In this document: positions 34,401 to 43,290 of the stretch, piece after piece
Position numbering within the stretch: the first letter of the stretch is position 1
Layout of the letters: each line of letters begins with the position of its first letter
Source of the DNA: Alteribacter populi
GTDB taxonomy: Bacteria; Bacillota; Bacilli; Bacillales; Salisediminibacteriaceae
Assembly: GCF_002352765.1 (NCBI RefSeq)
Contig: NZ_KZ293963.1
Location: 1 to 64,000 of the forward strand
Length of the DNA: 64,000 bases
Direction of reading: 5' to 3'
The notes under the pieces: model-generated
The model's database searches: none
The model's input: only the letters and a program-made list of their open reading frames with translations
Told to the model about the DNA's origin: nothing
Made by a program: the position numbers and the translations under genes

Positions 34401-35698
34401 TTCTACTCACAATTGTATCAATCTTCCTTATCTGCTTATTTCTCGGTGTGCCTGTCGTTTTTAGTATTATCATTGCCTCTTCTATTCCATTATTATTAGA
34501 GCCATTAGTAAGTTTAACACAGGCTAGCTCGATTATGATTCAATCTTTCTCGAGTTTTACTTTACTTGCCATTCCACTATTTATATTATGTGGAGCTCTA
34601 ATGAACTTAACTGGTGTAACGGACGACTTGATTTACATTTCAAAAGCACTTGTTGGGAAAGTTAAAGGAAGTCTTGCCCATATGAATATTACAACAAGTA
34701 TATTTTTTGGTGCAATATCCGGTTCTTCAGTAGCAGATGTTGCGTCAATGGGTAGGCTCCTTATTCCCGCTATGGTTAAAGCGGGGTACAGCAGGGAGTT
34801 TGCAGCTACGGTTACAGCGGCTTCCTCTACGATAGGCTCGATTATCCCTCCTAGTATTCTGCTGATCGTATATGGAGCGTTAGCTCAAACATCAGTGGCT
34901 GCACTCTTTATGGCAGGGATTATTCCAGGCATCCTCATTGGACTGACTCAAATGGTGTACGCATATTTTTATGCGGCAAAAAATAAAGTAGGCGAAATTG
35001 ATAACAAACTAATAGGTTTAGAGGAAGGGGAGGAATTATCTAAAACTGTTGCTCTTCAGAAAAGTATTTTTCCTATCAGCTTGTTTATGGTTGTTATCGG
35101 AGGAATTATGGGTGGGATTTTTACTGCGACTGAAGCAGCAGCTATTGCAGTTATATACGTTCTCTTTGTTGCATTTTTTATTAAAAAACAGCGTAATTGG
35201 AAGAAATATTATGATGTTACAAAGCGTGCAACTATAGATTCAGCGACCATCTATATTTTGATTGCAGCAGCAGCTTTGCTTTCCTGGGTACTTTCTTACT
35301 ACCAGGCAATGGATCCTGTAATTCAAGTATTGTTGGAAAATGACTTTTCTCCTACCGTATTTTTGCTTATATTGACTCTGTTATATGTTATTTTAGGTAC
35401 ATTTATGGAACCTAACTCGGCTATGCTGATTTTTGTTCCGCTCTTGCTTCCAGTTATGAATGCCCTGGGAGTAGACCCTGTCGTCGCGGGGATAGTAACA
35501 GTTATGGCTATTCGTTTGGGTACAGTGACACCACCTTATGGATTGTCCAGTTTATTGGCTTCCAAGATTGCAGGAACTAATGTAATAAAGATGATGAAGC
35601 ATATTTTAATTTTTGTCTTTATCTATCTTATCTCCATTTTGGTAATTATTTTCTTCCCAGGTATTGTAACGTTTTTACCCAACTTATTAATGAATTAA
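34397..35698 (+). CDS. TRAP transporter large membrane subunit (DctM family)
   Basis: A 433-residue multi-helix protein with signatures FFGAISGSSVADVASMGRLL, AASSTIGSIIPPSILLIVYG and RLGTVTPPYGLSSLL, which form the substrate and sodium path of TRAP carriers. It imports the substrate using the sodium gradient, a fit for a salt-tolerant host. Overlaps dctQ by four bases. Confidence 0.93.
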   Translation: MILLTIVSIFLICLFLGVPVVFSIIIASSIPLLLEPLVSLTQASSIMIQSFSSFTLLAIPLFILCGALMNLTGVTDDLIYISKALVGKVKGSLAHMNITTSIFFGAISGSSVADVASMGRLLIPAMVKAGYSREFAATVTAASSTIGSIIPPSILLIVYGALAQTSVAALFMAGIIPGILIGLTQMVYAYFYAAKNKVGEIDNKLIGLEEGEELSKTVALQKSIFPISLFMVVIGGIMGGIFTATEAAAIAVIYVLFVAFFIKKQRNWKKYYDVTKRATIDSATIYILIAAAALLSWVLSYYQAMDPVIQVLLENDFSPTVFLLILTLLYVILGTFMEPNSAMLIFVPLLLPVMNALGVDPVVAGIVTVMAIRLGTVTPPYGLSSLLASKIAGTNVIKMMKHILIFVFIYLISILVIIFFPGIVTFLPNLLMN

Positions 35699-35729
35699 TT
35701 TGTTTTTGAAAGAAAAGGAGACATAAATC

Positions 35730-36722
35730 ATGAAAAAGCCTGTTATTGCAATTACAATGGGAGATCCTTCTGGGATAGGGCCTGAAATCATTGTAAAGAG
35801 TCTGTCAGATCCAAAATTATACGAAATGTGCCACCCAATCGTTGTTGGAGACAAGCAGGTACTAGAAAAAGCGAAACATGTGACGAACTCCGAAGTCGAT
35901 ATTCGAGTAATAGATTCAATTAATGAAACAACTGTTGAACATGGAACGCTCTCTATTTTGGATTTGAATAATGTCCCCGATTCGGTTGAATGGGGGAAGG
36001 TAACTGCTGAAGCGGGGAGAGCAGCGTTTGACTATCTAAAGGCAGCAATCGAACTTGCAAATAACAACGAAATACAAGGGATTTGTACTGCACCCTTAAA
36101 CAAAGAAGCCCTGCATAAGGCTGGTCATATCTATCCAGGCCATACAGAAATATTAGCAAAGCTCACCGATACGACTAATTATGCGATGATGCTGACAGCT
36201 CCAGGGTTAAGAGTGATCCATGTTACAACACATGTTGGTCTAATTGATGCAATTGAAAAAATAAATCCTGCACGGCAGGAGACAGTGATCGGTCTGGCTC
36301 ATGATACTTTAAAGAGGGCTGGTATTGAGAATCCGCGTATTGGGGTGTGTGGAATCAACCCTCATGCGGGAGAAAATGGACTATTCGGATCTGGAGAAGA
36401 GGAAGAAAAGATAATTCCAGCCATAGAAAAAGCAAAACAGGCAGGCATTAACGTGGAGGGGCCTTTACCCGCAGATACCTTGTTTTTCCGGGCTCGCCGC
36501 GGGGATTTTGATATAGTTGTTGCCCAATATCACGATCAAGGTCACGGACCAATTAAAGTATTAGGGATAGAAGATGGGGTAAACATTACTGTAGGGCTTC
36601 CAATAATTCGTACCAGTGTAGACCACGGCACAGCTTTTGATATTGCAGGAAAAAATATAGCTAAAGAAGATTCTCTTAAGTCGGCCCTTTATTCAGCAGT
36701 GAACTATACAACATTAGTGTAA
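35730..36722 (+). CDS. PdxA2-type 4-phospho-acid-sugar dehydrogenase
   Basis: A 330-residue PdxA-fold enzyme. It opens AITMGDPSGIGPEI; metal ligands expected by alignment are His168 (TTHVGL), His212 (NPHAGENG) and His268 (QYHDQGH), and the C-terminus has DHGTAFDIAGK. PdxA2 enzymes paired with DUF1537 kinases oxidise 4-phospho-threonate or -erythronate and decarboxylate the product to dihydroxyacetone phosphate. The operon context (kinase plus TRAP importer) favours this over vitamin B6 synthesis. ATG 35730 follows AAAAGGAGACATAA. Last gene of the operon. Confidence 0.88.
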   Translation: MKKPVIAITMGDPSGIGPEIIVKSLSDPKLYEMCHPIVVGDKQVLEKAKHVTNSEVDIRVIDSINETTVEHGTLSILDLNNVPDSVEWGKVTAEAGRAAFDYLKAAIELANNNEIQGICTAPLNKEALHKAGHIYPGHTEILAKLTDTTNYAMMLTAPGLRVIHVTTHVGLIDAIEKINPARQETVIGLAHDTLKRAGIENPRIGVCGINPHAGENGLFGSGEEEEKIIPAIEKAKQAGINVEGPLPADTLFFRARRGDFDIVVAQYHDQGHGPIKVLGIEDGVNITVGLPIIRTSVDHGTAFDIAGKNIAKEDSLKSALYSAVNYTTLV

Positions 36723-37128
36723 AGTGAATTTGCTTTTTTAGGAAGTGCAATGAATTATATCCAAGATAAAGATATACATCTTTAAGAGGTTTTAGTAAAA
36801 TATCTGGACTAGACAGGATTTTGATCTCGGCCTTTCACACTGGTTATTATAGGAATAAGGCAAAACTTTGGAAAAAATGAAGTACTTATAACGCTGATAG
36901 AAAAGACAATTTGCCGGAGGGCGGATTGTCTTTTTTACGGATGTGCCCGGAATGTCTGGCAGCTAGGTGGAGAAAGTCCACTACGTGGTTGGCATTGGGA
37001 ACAGGTAGTGAATGGATAACCCATTTTAATTAGGGAGTTAGGTGATTGATTAAACCTGCATCATTAAGTAATATTAGGATGAACAAGCTTTTTCACGCCC
37101 CACCTTTGACTTTAGAATAGAAATCCTC
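36723..37128. other. Right end of the skin element, with terminator
   Basis: No gene. A terminator at 36901-36936 (AAAGACAAT with ATTGTCTTTT) ends the acid-sugar operon. The remaining 190 bases run to the right att site (AATCCTCATGCACC). They contain no clear repeat of the left-end sequence beyond the ATG core. Confidence 0.7.
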
Positions 37129-37515
37129 ATGCACCTGCGCGCACTAAAAAAAGTGAAAAAAGATGTATCGCTTCACGATCCGATTGGAACTGATAAAGAA
37201 GGTAACGAAATTACCCTTATTGACGTGTTGCAAGCAGAAACAGTTGACGTAGTGGATGCTATCCAGCTTAATATGGAAAAGAAACAAATTTATCAGTTCA
37301 TCCATGTATTAGATGGAAGGGAAAAAGAAGTGATTGTTGGCCGCTTTGGTCTTGATTTAAAGAAGGAAAAAACACAGCGTGAAATTGCAAAAGAGCTTGG
37401 GATATCGAGAAGCTATGTCTCGCGCATTGAAAAACGAGCGCTCATGAAGCTGTTTCATGAGTTTTACCGTCACCAGAAGAATGCGATGAAGCAGGATCCG
37501 GAAAATAGTGGGTAA
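37129..37515 (+). CDS. sigK: Sigma-K, C-terminal part
   Basis: 128 residues starting [20 protein letters not shown], which continue the N-terminal part without loss after excision. Regions 3 and 4 are complete; [20 protein letters not shown] is the -35 recognition helix-turn-helix. The ATG here is the recombination core, not an initiation codon: no ribosome binding site precedes it. A strong terminator follows at 37527-37559. Confidence 0.95.
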   Translation: MHLRALKKVKKDVSLHDPIGTDKEGNEITLIDVLQAETVDVVDAIQLNMEKKQIYQFIHVLDGREKEVIVGRFGLDLKKEKTQREIAKELGISRSYVSRIEKRALMKLFHEFYRHQKNAMKQDPENSG

Positions 37516-37526
37516 AATAAAACATT

Positions 37527-37559
37527 TGCCACTCAGACTAATGTCTGGGTGGCATTTTT
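37527..37559 (+). terminator. Terminator of sigK
   Basis: TGCCACTCAGAC pairs with GTCTGGGTGGCA around TAAT, followed by five T residues. Confidence 0.88.
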
Positions 37560-38107
37560 ATAATGCATTTCAAGCCGATTTGAACGTTTGATATTTGAAC
37601 TATTGGATTAATAATAATTCATTGTAGGGTAATTGGAAACAGGAAAAGCATTTCTAAGTAACGGCACCCGATATTTGAGCCAGCTCGTTATACTATTCCA
37701 TTAACAATGTATACTGGGAAAAGTGAAAAATTGTTTTGTAATCTCATGCTTTCCATTATTTCTGATGAAACTGTAAATTGTTGATACAACATTTAATAAT
37801 CTAGCTTTTCCTTGATCCTAACTCACCATTTGATAAAGTAACTAAAATAGTATTTTTTTGTGCGACGATTAGTATTTTACTCCCATTGTAACTTTGATTT
37901 TTTTTTATAACCTCTGTCATTATACGTTTATTTAAAAAACTCTAACTTCTAGATTTGGCTATTTTTTATCTGGGAATGTAGATGTTCTTTCCTGTCTACG
38001 GGTGGATGAGTCGGAGAGCGGGAATCTTCCGTCATGCATGATCCTGACTATTCGAGGAACGATATACACAAATATAATTTTATGATAGATAGGGAAGGTG
38101 GATGACG
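37560..38107. other. Intergenic region between sigK and the phosphodiesterase lipoprotein
   Basis: About 550 bp, AT-rich, with many stops in all frames. I see no gene, repeat or RNA motif. The last 60 bases (GATAGATAGGGAAGGTGG) include the ribosome binding site of the next gene. Confidence 0.6.
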
Positions 38108-40111
38108 TTGAAAAAGATCCTAATCTTAGCTCTTGTAATTGCCATAACCGCCTGTTCTCCCGAGGGAGAGGTGCAACCCTTTAAAGAGCAAGTGGACAGT
38201 TCTTTTACAGATAAAAAGGTAGTCATGATCATTCTGGATTCCATGATGGGGTCCTCCTTGGACAAGAGTTTGGAAGAAGGAGATGTTCCTGCTCTCCAGT
38301 TCCTCATTGACCACGGCCATTATGATCAACAAGTTGTCTCTCCTTTTCCCAGTATGTCGGTGACGATTAAAAGTACATTGCTCACAGGGAAAATGGCAGA
38401 CGAGCACCGGATTCCGGGTTTATCCTGGTATGACCCGCAGGAAGATCGGATTGTTAATTATGGATCTACCTTTAAAATGTGGATGAAAAACGGCTTCTCC
38501 CAAGGGGTTTATGATACGTTATTTCAATTGAACAATGAACATTTGAGCCCCGATGTGCGTACGATTTTTGAAGATTTAGATGAACAAGGGCTTACATCCG
38601 GGTCGGTGAATGCACTGGTTTATCGTGGAAATCAAGATCATCAACTGTCCTTACCCGAGTTGACAGATGAACTAACCGATCTACCAGAAACAATTAAGAC
38701 CAAAGGGCCTAATGTATTGGCTTTTGGGCGGTTGGCCAAGCCAGCAATCATTCAAGATGCCAACTTTACCGATGGTGTGTTTAACCGCTTAGGGTTGCAA
38801 GACCAATATTCCATGGAAGTGACACAAAAATTAATTGAACAAGACCATCAACCGGATTTTCTAATGGTTTTTTTACCGGAAAATGATAAAGAAACTCATG
38901 ATCATAGCCCTCATTACCGGAAAGGGTTGGAACAGGCGGACCAATATATCCAGGGAATTCTCAGTGCCTACGACAGTTGGGAAGCGGCTTTGGAGGAAAA
39001 TATCTTTATTGTATTGGGAGATCATGGACAGGATAAGTTGGTCGAAGGTGAGGATCATTTAGCCATCGACTTAAACGAATTGTATGCGGACTTTGCCATT
39101 CCGGACTTGGCCGAACCGGTTAGCCATGGAGAGGTTGCCTTTGGGGTCAGCCAGCGAATGGCCTATATATACGATGTTCATGAGGCCGACATACTTTCGG
39201 TTTTGGCTGAACGAGCCATGCAAGACGAGCGTATCGACCTGGCGGCATGGCGTGAGGACGATTGGGTACATGTGGTTAGCCCCGATCACGAGGGATATGT
39301 ACGATTTCAATCCGATGTCGACGGAGAATGGACCGATCGATATGACCAAACTTGGTCGATCGAGGGAAACAAGGACATTTTAACGCTTGATCCCGATTCA
39401 GATCAGCAACATATTTCGTATGTGGATTATCCGGATGTCCTCCATCAATTGGAGACGGCAATACAAAGCCATGATGTTGATAACCTCATTCTAGAAGCCA
39501 AACCGGGACATTCCTTTAAAGCGGAAAGCATTGCGATTCACCCGGACGGGGGAGAACATGGTGGGTTGCACAAAAACGACACCCTTGTAGCCATGGTCAT
39601 TGCCGGAACGGACCAAAAACCGATGAATAGCAGAATAGTGGATTTGAAAGAATATGTGCTGCGATTACTAACTACTTCGCCGGAACCAATCAACAAAGGG
39701 GGAGGAGTAAAGGACCAATCCCAAGGGCAGAAAGGCCGGTCTCAGAACCAGTCCAAGTCTCAAGCTCAGTCGCAGGCATCTCCTAGACTACATCCTACAG
39801 TAGCAAAAAACGCTAAACAAATGGCGACATCAATGGATGGGGTGACGGGAGCGGAGGCAGTGGCGATTGACCAGGATCTATTTGTTACCTTGGAAGCGGA
39901 GCATTGGCACCGATTTCGTTTAAAATCCTTGCGTCAACAAACGTTTGACAGCTTAAGCGGACGGTTTCCCAATTATACGATACGCGTTTCAACGGATTGG
40001 AAAATTCACCGGGAATTAACACACCTGTCGGATGACATTCAACAACAGAAAGTAAAACCGCAGCAGGTTCAAAAACGGGTACAAAAGCTCGATAAGGACA
40101 TGAAGGGGTAA
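38108..40111 (+). CDS. Alkaline-phosphatase-superfamily phosphodiesterase lipoprotein with a YhcN/YlaJ-like C-terminal domain
   Basis: A 667-residue lipoprotein; the signal ends in ITAC. Residues about 35-540 are a type I phosphodiesterase/nucleotide pyrophosphatase domain: MIILDSMMGS (first metal site), PSMSVTIKSTLLTGK (nucleophile Thr/Ser region), HDHSPHYRKGLEQAD, LGDHGQD and GGEHGGLHKND supply metal ligands. A Gln/Ser-rich linker (about 560-580) leads to a 100-residue domain with VAKNAKQMATSMDGVTGAEA and TIRVSTDWKIHRELTH, resembling YhcN/YlaJ spore lipoproteins. The two-domain arrangement suggests an enzyme placed on the forespore or spore membrane. TTG 38108 is preferred because GGAAGGTGG touches the ATG at 38102. 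Confidence 0.75.
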   Translation: MKKILILALVIAITACSPEGEVQPFKEQVDSSFTDKKVVMIILDSMMGSSLDKSLEEGDVPALQFLIDHGHYDQQVVSPFPSMSVTIKSTLLTGKMADEHRIPGLSWYDPQEDRIVNYGSTFKMWMKNGFSQGVYDTLFQLNNEHLSPDVRTIFEDLDEQGLTSGSVNALVYRGNQDHQLSLPELTDELTDLPETIKTKGPNVLAFGRLAKPAIIQDANFTDGVFNRLGLQDQYSMEVTQKLIEQDHQPDFLMVFLPENDKETHDHSPHYRKGLEQADQYIQGILSAYDSWEAALEENIFIVLGDHGQDKLVEGEDHLAIDLNELYADFAIPDLAEPVSHGEVAFGVSQRMAYIYDVHEADILSVLAERAMQDERIDLAAWREDDWVHVVSPDHEGYVRFQSDVDGEWTDRYDQTWSIEGNKDILTLDPDSDQQHISYVDYPDVLHQLETAIQSHDVDNLILEAKPGHSFKAESIAIHPDGGEHGGLHKNDTLVAMVIAGTDQKPMNSRIVDLKEYVLRLLTTSPEPINKGGGVKDQSQGQKGRSQNQSKSQAQSQASPRLHPTVAKNAKQMATSMDGVTGAEAVAIDQDLFVTLEAEHWHRFRLKSLRQQTFDSLSGRFPNYTIRVSTDWKIHRELTHLSDDIQQQKVKPQQVQKRVQKLDKDMKG

Positions 40112-40113
40112 TA

Positions 40114-40335
40114 ATGAAAAAGAATACCATACAAAAGAGCAAGAACATGCGTATCCAACGATTACAATGTTCTGAGCGAAGTTCAATTAATGTGCTGAAT
40201 GATATGGAAAAAGGCAGCGGATTCCAGAGGGGTATGCAAATGAATAATGAGTATCAAAACTTCCTAAAACAAATATTAAGTATTGAGAAAAGAACAAAGA
40301 GAGGGTATTTAAAATTAACGAGTAATTTAACTTAA
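40114..40335 (+). CDS. Small hypothetical protein (doubtful)
   Basis: A 73-codon, Lys/Asn-rich frame whose ATG lies two bases after the previous stop, with GAAGGGG about eight bases upstream. No recognisable domain. The tight coupling favours translation, but there is no other support. Confidence 0.3.
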   Translation: MKKNTIQKSKNMRIQRLQCSERSSINVLNDMEKGSGFQRGMQMNNEYQNFLKQILSIEKRTKRGYLKLTSNLT

Positions 40336-40373
40336 CGGAAGTCCGTTGGGGAAACAACAACAACAATAACTTT

Positions 40374-40409
40374 AAAGCTTGAGGGTAGTCTATATCCTCA
40401 AGCTTTTTT
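40374..40409 (+). terminator. Terminator of the phosphodiesterase transcript
   Basis: AAAGCTTGAGG pairs with CCTCAAGCTTT, followed by T residues and C. Confidence 0.85.
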
Positions 40410-40619
40410 CTGTACTAATTGCTATGTGATGTCCATATGCCAGTTATGGTATTAATTGGTTTGTTTCTTAGGTTTTCTTTACAAAAGTGGAACTACTTAC
40501 ATTAATAGTGTTCGCTTATTTTTTGCGCACTCTCCACTAATAGTCTTAGAAAACTTCAAACTGTGTTGTGATGAAGAGACCTTAACAAGGATTACTCTTT
40601 TACTTAAGGAGGTTTTAAC

Positions 40620-40800
40620 ATGATAAAAGGATTATACGAAGCACATTTACCGGTGAGTGATTTAGAGGAGGCTATTGCATTTTATATAGGATTGGGATTG
40701 GAGTTTGACCACAAGGTTGAAGATCGTTTGGCTTTTATATGGATTGAAAGAGGTTAGAGCTGGCTCGGTCTTTGGAAAACGAAAGAAGGATTGGTGGGGA
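40620..40800 (+). pseudogene. Decayed VOC/glyoxalase-family gene
   Basis: ATG 40620 after AAGGAGGTTTTAAC begins MIKGLYEAHLPVSDLEEAIA, closely similar to the intact VOC protein at 45233. A TAG at 40755-40757 interrupts it after 45 codons (at ERG*SWLGLW, where the intact gene has EGESWLGLW), and similarity ends near 40800. The rest of the gene is missing. Confidence 0.8.
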
Positions 40801-40960
40801 CTACAAAAGCTGATATACCATTATATTACAATCGCTTAATCAATTTAGACATAAATAACCAATTGACATGTTAAAATGAATGGAGGAATGATAATATAAT
40901 GCCATATATATGTTTAGAAAAATAGAATACATGAAGCTAGGAACTGAAGAGGTGATTAAA

Positions 40961-41338
40961 ATGGGTTATAGAAAAGCACTTCAAGATTACATCGATGCTA
41001 CAAATACACATAATTTTAACAATGTTAAAAGTGTGATCGAGCCAGGTGCTGTGTATTGGTTTACAGATAAAACATGCACATCACTAGCAGAAATAAAACA
41101 CTACTTTGAAACTGCTTGGGATACTATTCATGAGGAAGTTTATACTGCTAGTGATGTGAGATGGGTGACAATTGATGATCATTCTGCGACTTGTACATAC
41201 ACTTATAAATATGAGGGGTTTTATAAAGGAGAATTTGTTACAGGAAGCGGCAGAGCAACTAATGTTTTCAAAACAAATGAAAATGGAGAATGGAAATTGA
41301 TTCATGAGCATTTGAGTAACAATTCAGTAAAAAAATAG
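40961..41338 (+). CDS. NTF2/SnoaL-like domain protein
   Basis: A 125-residue protein with the NTF2-like cone fold pattern: an N-terminal helix (LQDYIDATNTHNFNNVKSVI), AVYWFTDKTCTSLAEIKHYF, and a C-terminal sheet ending FKTNENGEWKLIHEHLS. This family includes small enzymes and ligand-binding proteins; the ligand here is unknown. ATG 40961 follows GAAGAGGTGATTAAA; earlier in-frame ATG codons lack a ribosome binding site. Confidence 0.75.
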   Translation: MGYRKALQDYIDATNTHNFNNVKSVIEPGAVYWFTDKTCTSLAEIKHYFETAWDTIHEEVYTASDVRWVTIDDHSATCTYTYKYEGFYKGEFVTGSGRATNVFKTNENGEWKLIHEHLSNNSVKK

Positions 41339-41388
41339 TTTACTAGGAAATGCGAACACACAAAAAATAATTGGAGGAAAGGATAGCT

Positions 41389-42582
41389 TTGAGAAATAAG
41401 AATCGCTTTTTTATTATCTTTGGGATTGTTATAATGGTTAGTATTTTTACAACTATTTTCCTTCTTAGTGAGAATGTAGCTGTAAATACTAGCAAAAACA
41501 CAAAAGACGGGAACGTTCAGCTCTCGATTGGATCTTTAAAAGGGGAATACGATGTTAAAACGTTAACACTCGACCAAGAACCTGAAGGGAAAGTAGCCAT
41601 CCCTTATGAAGCAACCGTTGAAGAAGGTACTCTTGTATTAACTGTTGACGATTCAGATGGCATTGTCTGGGAGAAGGAAGTATCTCCATCAACAGTAGGG
41701 AGTATTGAATTCGAAGGAAGTAAAGGAACTTATGATATTAGTATTTATACAGAAGAAGCTAAGAACGTAAAATTAAATCTTTCACCAGAGGTGAGCCGGA
41801 GAGCAACAGAAAGGGACTGGTCTTCGATTAGCTTATTTGATTGGGAAGAAAAACAAATCAGGTTAACGAAGGACGAATTTCATCAATACATAAATTGGTT
41901 CACTGAAAATGATATTTACGATATTGACCACATTCGGATGATAGATCATGAAGTGGTAGAAGCGACATTGAAAGATTTAGGAGAGTATGCAGATTTCGAG
42001 GACTCTGCTGCAAGAATAGCGGATTCCCACATCCGTGAAGCTTACAAAGCGTCTACTTATTATCAAAATCAGACAGAGCCAACTATGCGTTTTCTAAATT
42101 CAGAGGACGAATTAATTGTTGAGTATGATCAATCATCAGAACAGAGAAGAGTAGAAAGGGAAAAAGAAGAGGAAGAAAAACGCGATGATCTAGGGACATT
42201 TACGATGAGGGATCCTATTACAGTGGGGAACGATGTTATAACTATTACAGGAGGAACAACCGTTACTCGAAGATTAAATGATGAAGTGTATTCACCGAAT
42301 ATTGTTGTAAGGCTTGGCATATTATTTGAAAATACGGGAACGAATGGTACCTATGCTTCGACTCGACTTTTTTCTGTAAAAGACTCATGGGGAAATGAGT
42401 TGGATCTTTATCCTTTTGATGATCGTCTTAGTGAAACCGTGGAGGCAGGAGAAGAAACACATGGACCTCTTTATTTTGTAGCTACTGGAAAGGGTCCTTA
42501 TGAAATCACATATACAACATCAAATTACAAAGCTGTGTGGATTATAAGTGACGAAGAATTAGAAATCTGGTCAATTCAATAA
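41389..42582 (+). CDS. Membrane-anchored extracellular protein of unknown function
   Basis: A 397-residue protein with one N-terminal transmembrane helix (FFIIFGIVIMVSIFTTIFLL) and the rest outside. Residues about 35-140 look like a beta-rich domain, followed by a helical part and a charged EREKEEEEKRDD stretch. The last 110 residues (VVRLGILFENTGTNG ... ETHGPLYFVA) resemble DUF4352/telokin-like Ig domains. TTG 41389 is chosen since GGAGGAAAGG lies ten bases before it. A terminator follows. I do not recognise the gene. Confidence 0.6.
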   Translation: MRNKNRFFIIFGIVIMVSIFTTIFLLSENVAVNTSKNTKDGNVQLSIGSLKGEYDVKTLTLDQEPEGKVAIPYEATVEEGTLVLTVDDSDGIVWEKEVSPSTVGSIEFEGSKGTYDISIYTEEAKNVKLNLSPEVSRRATERDWSSISLFDWEEKQIRLTKDEFHQYINWFTENDIYDIDHIRMIDHEVVEATLKDLGEYADFEDSAARIADSHIREAYKASTYYQNQTEPTMRFLNSEDELIVEYDQSSEQRRVEREKEEEEKRDDLGTFTMRDPITVGNDVITITGGTTVTRRLNDEVYSPNIVVRLGILFENTGTNGTYASTRLFSVKDSWGNELDLYPFDDRLSETVEAGEETHGPLYFVATGKGPYEITYTTSNYKAVWIISDEELEIWSIQ

Positions 42583-42589
42583 AAAGTGG

Positions 42590-42627
42590 TTAAGGACTTC
42601 CGACTATCCGAAGTCCTTAATCATTTT
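42590..42627 (+). terminator. Terminator
   Basis: TTAAGGACTTC pairs with GAAGTCCTTAA; CATTTTAC follows. Serves the membrane-anchored protein gene. Confidence 0.75.
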
Positions 42628-42714
42628 ACGCTCCCTTTTATCATTAAATCGGTATTCTTTTAATTTGCATTTTATATAGGGAATGAGCTATATGCGACTT
42701 CAAGTGGGAATGAA

Positions 42715-43135
42715 AAAAGCGTATCTTTTTGCAGCTTCGTCGGCCTGCATCTGCTCGCTTTCCGTGGACGAACCGCCAATCCTCCTTGGGAAAAGCGCCC
42801 TGCGGGGTCTCGGCTGGCCCGTTTTTCCTCAGGAGTCTCGCTGATTACGGCCAACTGCGCAGAAGGTCTTTTTTTTAGAGATCTTTTAAACACAATTCAG
42901 CTTGGCTACGGTCTCAAACTCGTTTTATTGCGAATGAATCGTTCCCTTGCTAGTTTCTGGCTTTTGTCGTAGTTTTTGTGTTGTTGCTTGGTGTTAAAAT
43001 TAGAGTAACTGTATGTAGCTACGTAGGGGCCTAAAAAGGCTCTCTTGTCGTACAATAGACATAGGAGTCTTCCCTCCTTCGAATTTGTTTGGTCACTTAC
43101 TAATTTCGGCATTTGGGGAGGTACTCCTTTTTTTT
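42715..43135 (-). mobile_element. Inverted copy of the decayed insertion-sequence repeat
   Basis: Read on the minus strand, it repeats the order seen at 11060-13640: GGAGTACCTCCCCAAATG, a start reading MSIVRQESLFRPLRSYIQ, TAACACCAAG, CGTAGCCAAGCTGAAT, the GC-rich palindromic block, and the closing AAAGATACGCTTTTT. It has one unit instead of three and about 60 extra bases before CCGTAGCC. A 68-codon frame (42906-43112, minus) crosses it and is not considered a gene. Confidence 0.75.
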
Positions 43136-43290
43136 ATGCCTTGAAACCCTTGGTCCATAGGGGCCGATACTTATGAAATTCATTCATGTATGTAATTTTT
43201 CATTTTTTTTTGAATAGGTTCAATATTAACATGGGAATTTTTAGCATATATATAAACTGGGATATGAATACAAAAAAAAGGGTGGCATGC

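Larger units (their letters stand above)
21735..37130. mobile_element. sigK intervening (skin) element, about 15.4 kb, with catabolic cargo
   Basis: The two sigK halves end and resume at ATG triplets, 21734-21736 and 37129-37131. The contexts are CTAATG on the left and CTCATG on the right, consistent with the small core used by large serine recombinases. The length (15,395 bp) leaves the rebuilt codons in phase. Inside are the recombinase at the left end, one unknown gene, and a transporter, regulator and enzyme cluster for a carboxylate or acid sugar. No phage structural, lysis or replication genes are present, unlike the prophage-like skin of B. subtilis. Confidence 0.93.

Noticed and set aside
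21735..37130. Skin element as a degenerate prophage
   Set aside because: No capsid, tail, lysis, replication or phage repressor genes could be found; every gene except the recombinase, one unknown gene and one doubtful small frame is metabolic or regulatory.
37129..37515. Independent small sigma factor starting at ATG 37129
   Set aside because: No ribosome binding site is present, it lacks region 2, and it joins exactly to the N-terminal half of sigma-K at 21734.
42906..43112. 68-residue protein reading MPKLVSDQTNSKEG
   Set aside because: It runs across the insertion-sequence remnant in a frame that is broken in the other copy at 11080-11180.
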